NCBI GenBank assembly: GCA_016218805.1
Contig: JACRCW010000092.1
Location: 1 to 64,000 of the forward strand
Origin: Deltaproteobacteria bacterium
Lineage (GTDB): Bacteria > Myxococcota > JACRCW01
Direction: 5' to 3'
DNA length: 64,000 nt
Below, in pieces: positions 61,743 to 64,000 of the stretch (position 1 is the stretch's first letter; each line of letters starts with the position of its first letter). A program made the position numbers and the translations under genes. The notes below the pieces were generated by a model. The model had not been told where the DNA came from, did not search any database, and saw nothing but the letters and a program-made list of their open reading frames with translations.

Positions 61743-63182
61743 ATGGGACACCTGCACCAGCGCCTGGCCACGCGCGTGCCGCCGCGCGTGGCGGAGATGG
61801 CGCACACGCTGCTGCGCGAGCCGCGCGTGCTGGCGCACTGGTTCCACTTGCTGGCCAGGCGCCTCCCGGAGTTGGCGGGGGCGCCGCGTGTGGCGCTGCC
61901 GTTGGCGCCCGGGGACAGGCCGCCGCTGCTGCTGGTGGAGCGGACGGGCGTGGGCGTGACGTGCCTGGCGGCGGGCATGGCGTGTGACGCACCGCGCGTG
62001 CCGGCCCATGAGGTGGCGGGCCTGTGCGAGCTGCTGGAGCGGCGGTTCCGCAAGCGCGTACTGCAGCAGCGTTTGATGGCGGATCCGGAACTGGACGGCA
62101 CCCTGGCGCGCGCGCTGAGCTGCCCGGACAAGCTGACGCTGGCCGCGTTCCGGCACATGCAGACGCTCGCCCCGCTCCTGACTGACCGTCTGGATGACTG
62201 GTTGGAGGAGGTGACGAGGCTGTTGGACCGGGGCGCGTACGACCCGGCGGTGCTGCGGTACCTGACGGACAAGGAGGCCGCCGACGTCTGGCGTCTCTAC
62301 CTGGGGGTGGCGTTCTGCCTGGTGGCCGTGGGGACGGTCCATGCGGACGCGCAGCGGGCGTGGGCCGCGGCACTGGCGCCGGACGTCATGCTGGCTGCGC
62401 GCGGGAGCTGGCTGCAGGTGAACCAGCCGGAGCGGACACTGGCGTTCGTGGAAGACTGTTGGAAGGCGCACGTGCCGGGTGTGAAGGAGTTCTCGTGGCC
62501 GTTGCTGGTGGCAATGGGGTGCCGGTTCGGGCGGTGGCGCGCGGCGTGCGAGGCCCTGGCCAAAGCAATGGGCGAGGAGAGGCGGATGATCCCGCAGGGG
62601 CGGATGCTGGAGCATGTCCGCAGGCTGTTGCTGGCGCGCGCCTGCCATCTGGTGCCGCTGCGGGCGCGGTTTGACGGGGCACCCAAGGCGGACGTTGAGG
62701 CGCTGCGCCACGCGGCGGCGGCGCCGCGGACGGCGTACCTGGAGGGGGCGGACTTTGCGGGGATGTGGGAGCGGACCCCGGGGCCAGCGCGGGAGTTGTT
62801 CCACGCCCTGGACCTGGCGCGGGAATGGGACGTCCCAGCATCCATGGTGCTCCCGCCCGGGGACCCGGATGCGCGCGCAGCGCTGCGCGCGTGGGCGTGG
62901 CAGCGCGTGCTGGCCTCCCAGCCCGAATCCATGTTGTCCGCCACGGCGGTGGACCAGGCCCTGGTGACCGCCGCGCCCCTGGCGGCCCTGGTACCGCCTC
63001 CCGCGCCCGCGGACTGGATGGCGCTGTCCTACGGCGTGCGGCTTCTGCGCGAGCACCTCCCGCGCGTGATGGGTGCATTCCGGGTGCAGACGGTCACCCG
63101 GGAGGCGCCGCGCATCGGCCGCAACGGCCCCTGCCCGTGCGGCAGCGGTAAGAAGCACAAGAAGTGCTGTGGGGCGGCCTGA
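61743..63182 (+). CDS. Helical protein with C-terminal SEC-C zinc motif
   Basis: A 479-residue protein, largely helical and unrecognised, ending in a SEC-C metal-binding motif (RNGPCPCGSGKKHKKCCG) that binds zinc in SecA and other proteins. GGGGAGG lies just before ATG 61743. Without other SecA domains it is not SecA. It might link a regulator to the translocase or ribosome, but this is not shown. It is convergent with the last gene, 12 bp apart. Confidence 0.75.
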   Translation: MGHLHQRLATRVPPRVAEMAHTLLREPRVLAHWFHLLARRLPELAGAPRVALPLAPGDRPPLLLVERTGVGVTCLAAGMACDAPRVPAHEVAGLCELLERRFRKRVLQQRLMADPELDGTLARALSCPDKLTLAAFRHMQTLAPLLTDRLDDWLEEVTRLLDRGAYDPAVLRYLTDKEAADVWRLYLGVAFCLVAVGTVHADAQRAWAAALAPDVMLAARGSWLQVNQPERTLAFVEDCWKAHVPGVKEFSWPLLVAMGCRFGRWRAACEALAKAMGEERRMIPQGRMLEHVRRLLLARACHLVPLRARFDGAPKADVEALRHAAAAPRTAYLEGADFAGMWERTPGPARELFHALDLAREWDVPASMVLPPGDPDARAALRAWAWQRVLASQPESMLSATAVDQALVTAAPLAALVPPPAPADWMALSYGVRLLREHLPRVMGAFRVQTVTREAPRIGRNGPCPCGSGKKHKKCCGAA

Positions 63183-63194
63183 CCGCCACGCCGC

Positions 63195-64000
63195 TCACGC
63201 GCCGGCCGCCTCTTCCAGGCCCAGCCGCTGGCGCGCCTCCAGCCCTTCCTCCAGGCACGCCCACCGCAGCAGCCCGCGGCTCCACATGGTCTTGAACGCG
63301 CCGGGCTTCTCCATCCACGCCATGCGGTCCAGCGCATCCAGCGCCACCGCCAGCGACCCGGCGGCCAAAAACGCCACGCGCCCCAGCAGCGCGCGGCCCT
63401 CATCCACGCCGGGCAGGCGTCCGTCGTTGAGCGCTTCCACCGCGGCCGCGCGCTCGTCATCCGGCTGGTTGGCCACGCGGCTGCGCAGGGCCTTCTCCAG
63501 CACCTGGGCCAGTTCACGGCTGCGCGGTGTCTGCTGCTCCGGCGGCCGGCCCAGGAACGCCGCCATGGCCCGCATCAGTTCCGTCAGCTCCAGCGTGCTG
63601 CTGCACACGGACGGCTCCAGGCCCCACCGCACGGTGGCAAACCCCACCGCCATGACCGCGCGCCGCACCGCGTCCGGCGCGCGCACCACATCCGGGCCCA
63701 GCACCAGGTGCGGGCCGGTGAGTCCGCCAATGAACGCGCCCGGCTGCTCCGTGATGACCACGGGCAGCGTGCCGTCCGCCAGGCTGCGGGCAAACCGGAT
63801 GTCCGCGGCCAGGCGGCGTGCCTCGTCACCGCTGAGGGAGCGCGAGGGAATCTCCGGCCGTTCCAGCAGCGCGTGCAGTTCACGGTTCCAGCTGGACGCC
63901 AGGCGCGCCATGTGGACGGGGAATTCGCCGGGGGCGAGCCAGCTTGCGTCCTTGGACAGTGCCAGCGCGCGCCCGGATTCTGAGGGCAGCGGCGTCTCCG
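63195..64000 (-). CDS. Partial hypothetical protein running off the right edge
   Basis: Coding sequence continues through the window end without a stop upstream of the Met at 63911. The extra codons read as plausible protein (LALSKDASWLAPGEFPVHM). The visible ~268 residues are Ala/Leu-rich and helical with no recognised domain, perhaps the end of a TPR-like protein. The true start lies outside the window. Confidence 0.65.
   Translation of the reverse strand, partial: ETPLPSESGRALALSKDASWLAPGEFPVHMARLASSWNRELHALLERPEIPSRSLSGDEARRLAADIRFARSLADGTLPVVITEQPGAFIGGLTGPHLVLGPDVVRAPDAVRRAVMAVGFATVRWGLEPSVCSSTLELTELMRAMAAFLGRPPEQQTPRSRELAQVLEKALRSRVANQPDDERAAAVEALNDGRLPGVDEGRALLGRVAFLAAGSLAVALDALDRMAWMEKPGAFKTMWSRGLLRWACLEEGLEARQRLGLEEAAGA

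Overview
The window is very GC-rich, densely coded chromosomal DNA from what looks like a member of the Myxococcota or a related deltaproteobacterial lineage. The taxon is an inference. It rests on long lipoproteins with Ser/Gly linkers, FHA, MshEN and HEAT signalling proteins, a Ser/Thr kinase with DWG in place of DFG, a secreted protein with an AgmX/PglI-like C-terminus, and mevalonate-pathway genes in a Gram-negative background (TatC, lipoproteins, a predicted outer-membrane barrel). Genes are packed with many 1-14 bp overlaps, and convergent pairs often sit only 3-12 bp apart. I saw no rRNA, tRNA, CRISPR array or transposase.

Layout. 0-4 kb: HelD-like helicase, tatC, a 53-residue mini-protein and tsaC. 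4-9.3 kb: Cys-rich repeat lipoprotein, a membrane protein translationally coupled to a DUF559 nuclease that lies between inverted repeats, a 20-bp tandem array and a tryptophanase. 9.3-20.4 kb: an MshEN-GAF-HEAT hybrid, folK, bacteriohemerythrin, a large Ig/propeller lipoprotein, a DUF1697 protein and a GT-C-type membrane protein between imperfect direct repeats. 20.7-25.7 kb: a five-gene run of prlC, GNAT, ferritin-like diiron protein, 2-oxoglutarate/Fe(II) dioxygenase and an unknown gene.

26.3-32.6 kb is the most striking part. A decayed LysR remnant precedes a 33-heme secreted cytochrome, a 9-heme probable lipoprotein and a predicted outer-membrane beta-barrel, then a second 2OG dioxygenase only 12 bp downstream. 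The first three have the composition of a porin-cytochrome conduit for moving electrons across the outer membrane. 32.5-36.7 kb: a methyltransferase-amidase operon diverges from a TylF-type methyltransferase coupled to a DUF6365-like protein. A paralogue of the latter lies at 44.7-46 kb, heading an amidohydrolase, aldo/keto reductase and protein kinase operon.

36.9-55 kb is mostly cell-envelope and signalling genes: a CsgG-like protein, a Calx-beta-like lipoprotein, a transglutaminase, an AgmX-like protein, three FHA or MshEN proteins, an M23 peptidase and a kinase-fold protein that appears to have lost its catalytic residues. 55-60.3 kb: HAD phosphatase, GH3-family adenylating enzyme, a DUF4160-DUF2442 pair bracketed by an exact 35-bp direct repeat, and mvaD overlapping a GHMP kinase. 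60.3-64 kb: a frameshifted gene, a HEAT-like protein, a SEC-C protein and a gene running off the right edge.
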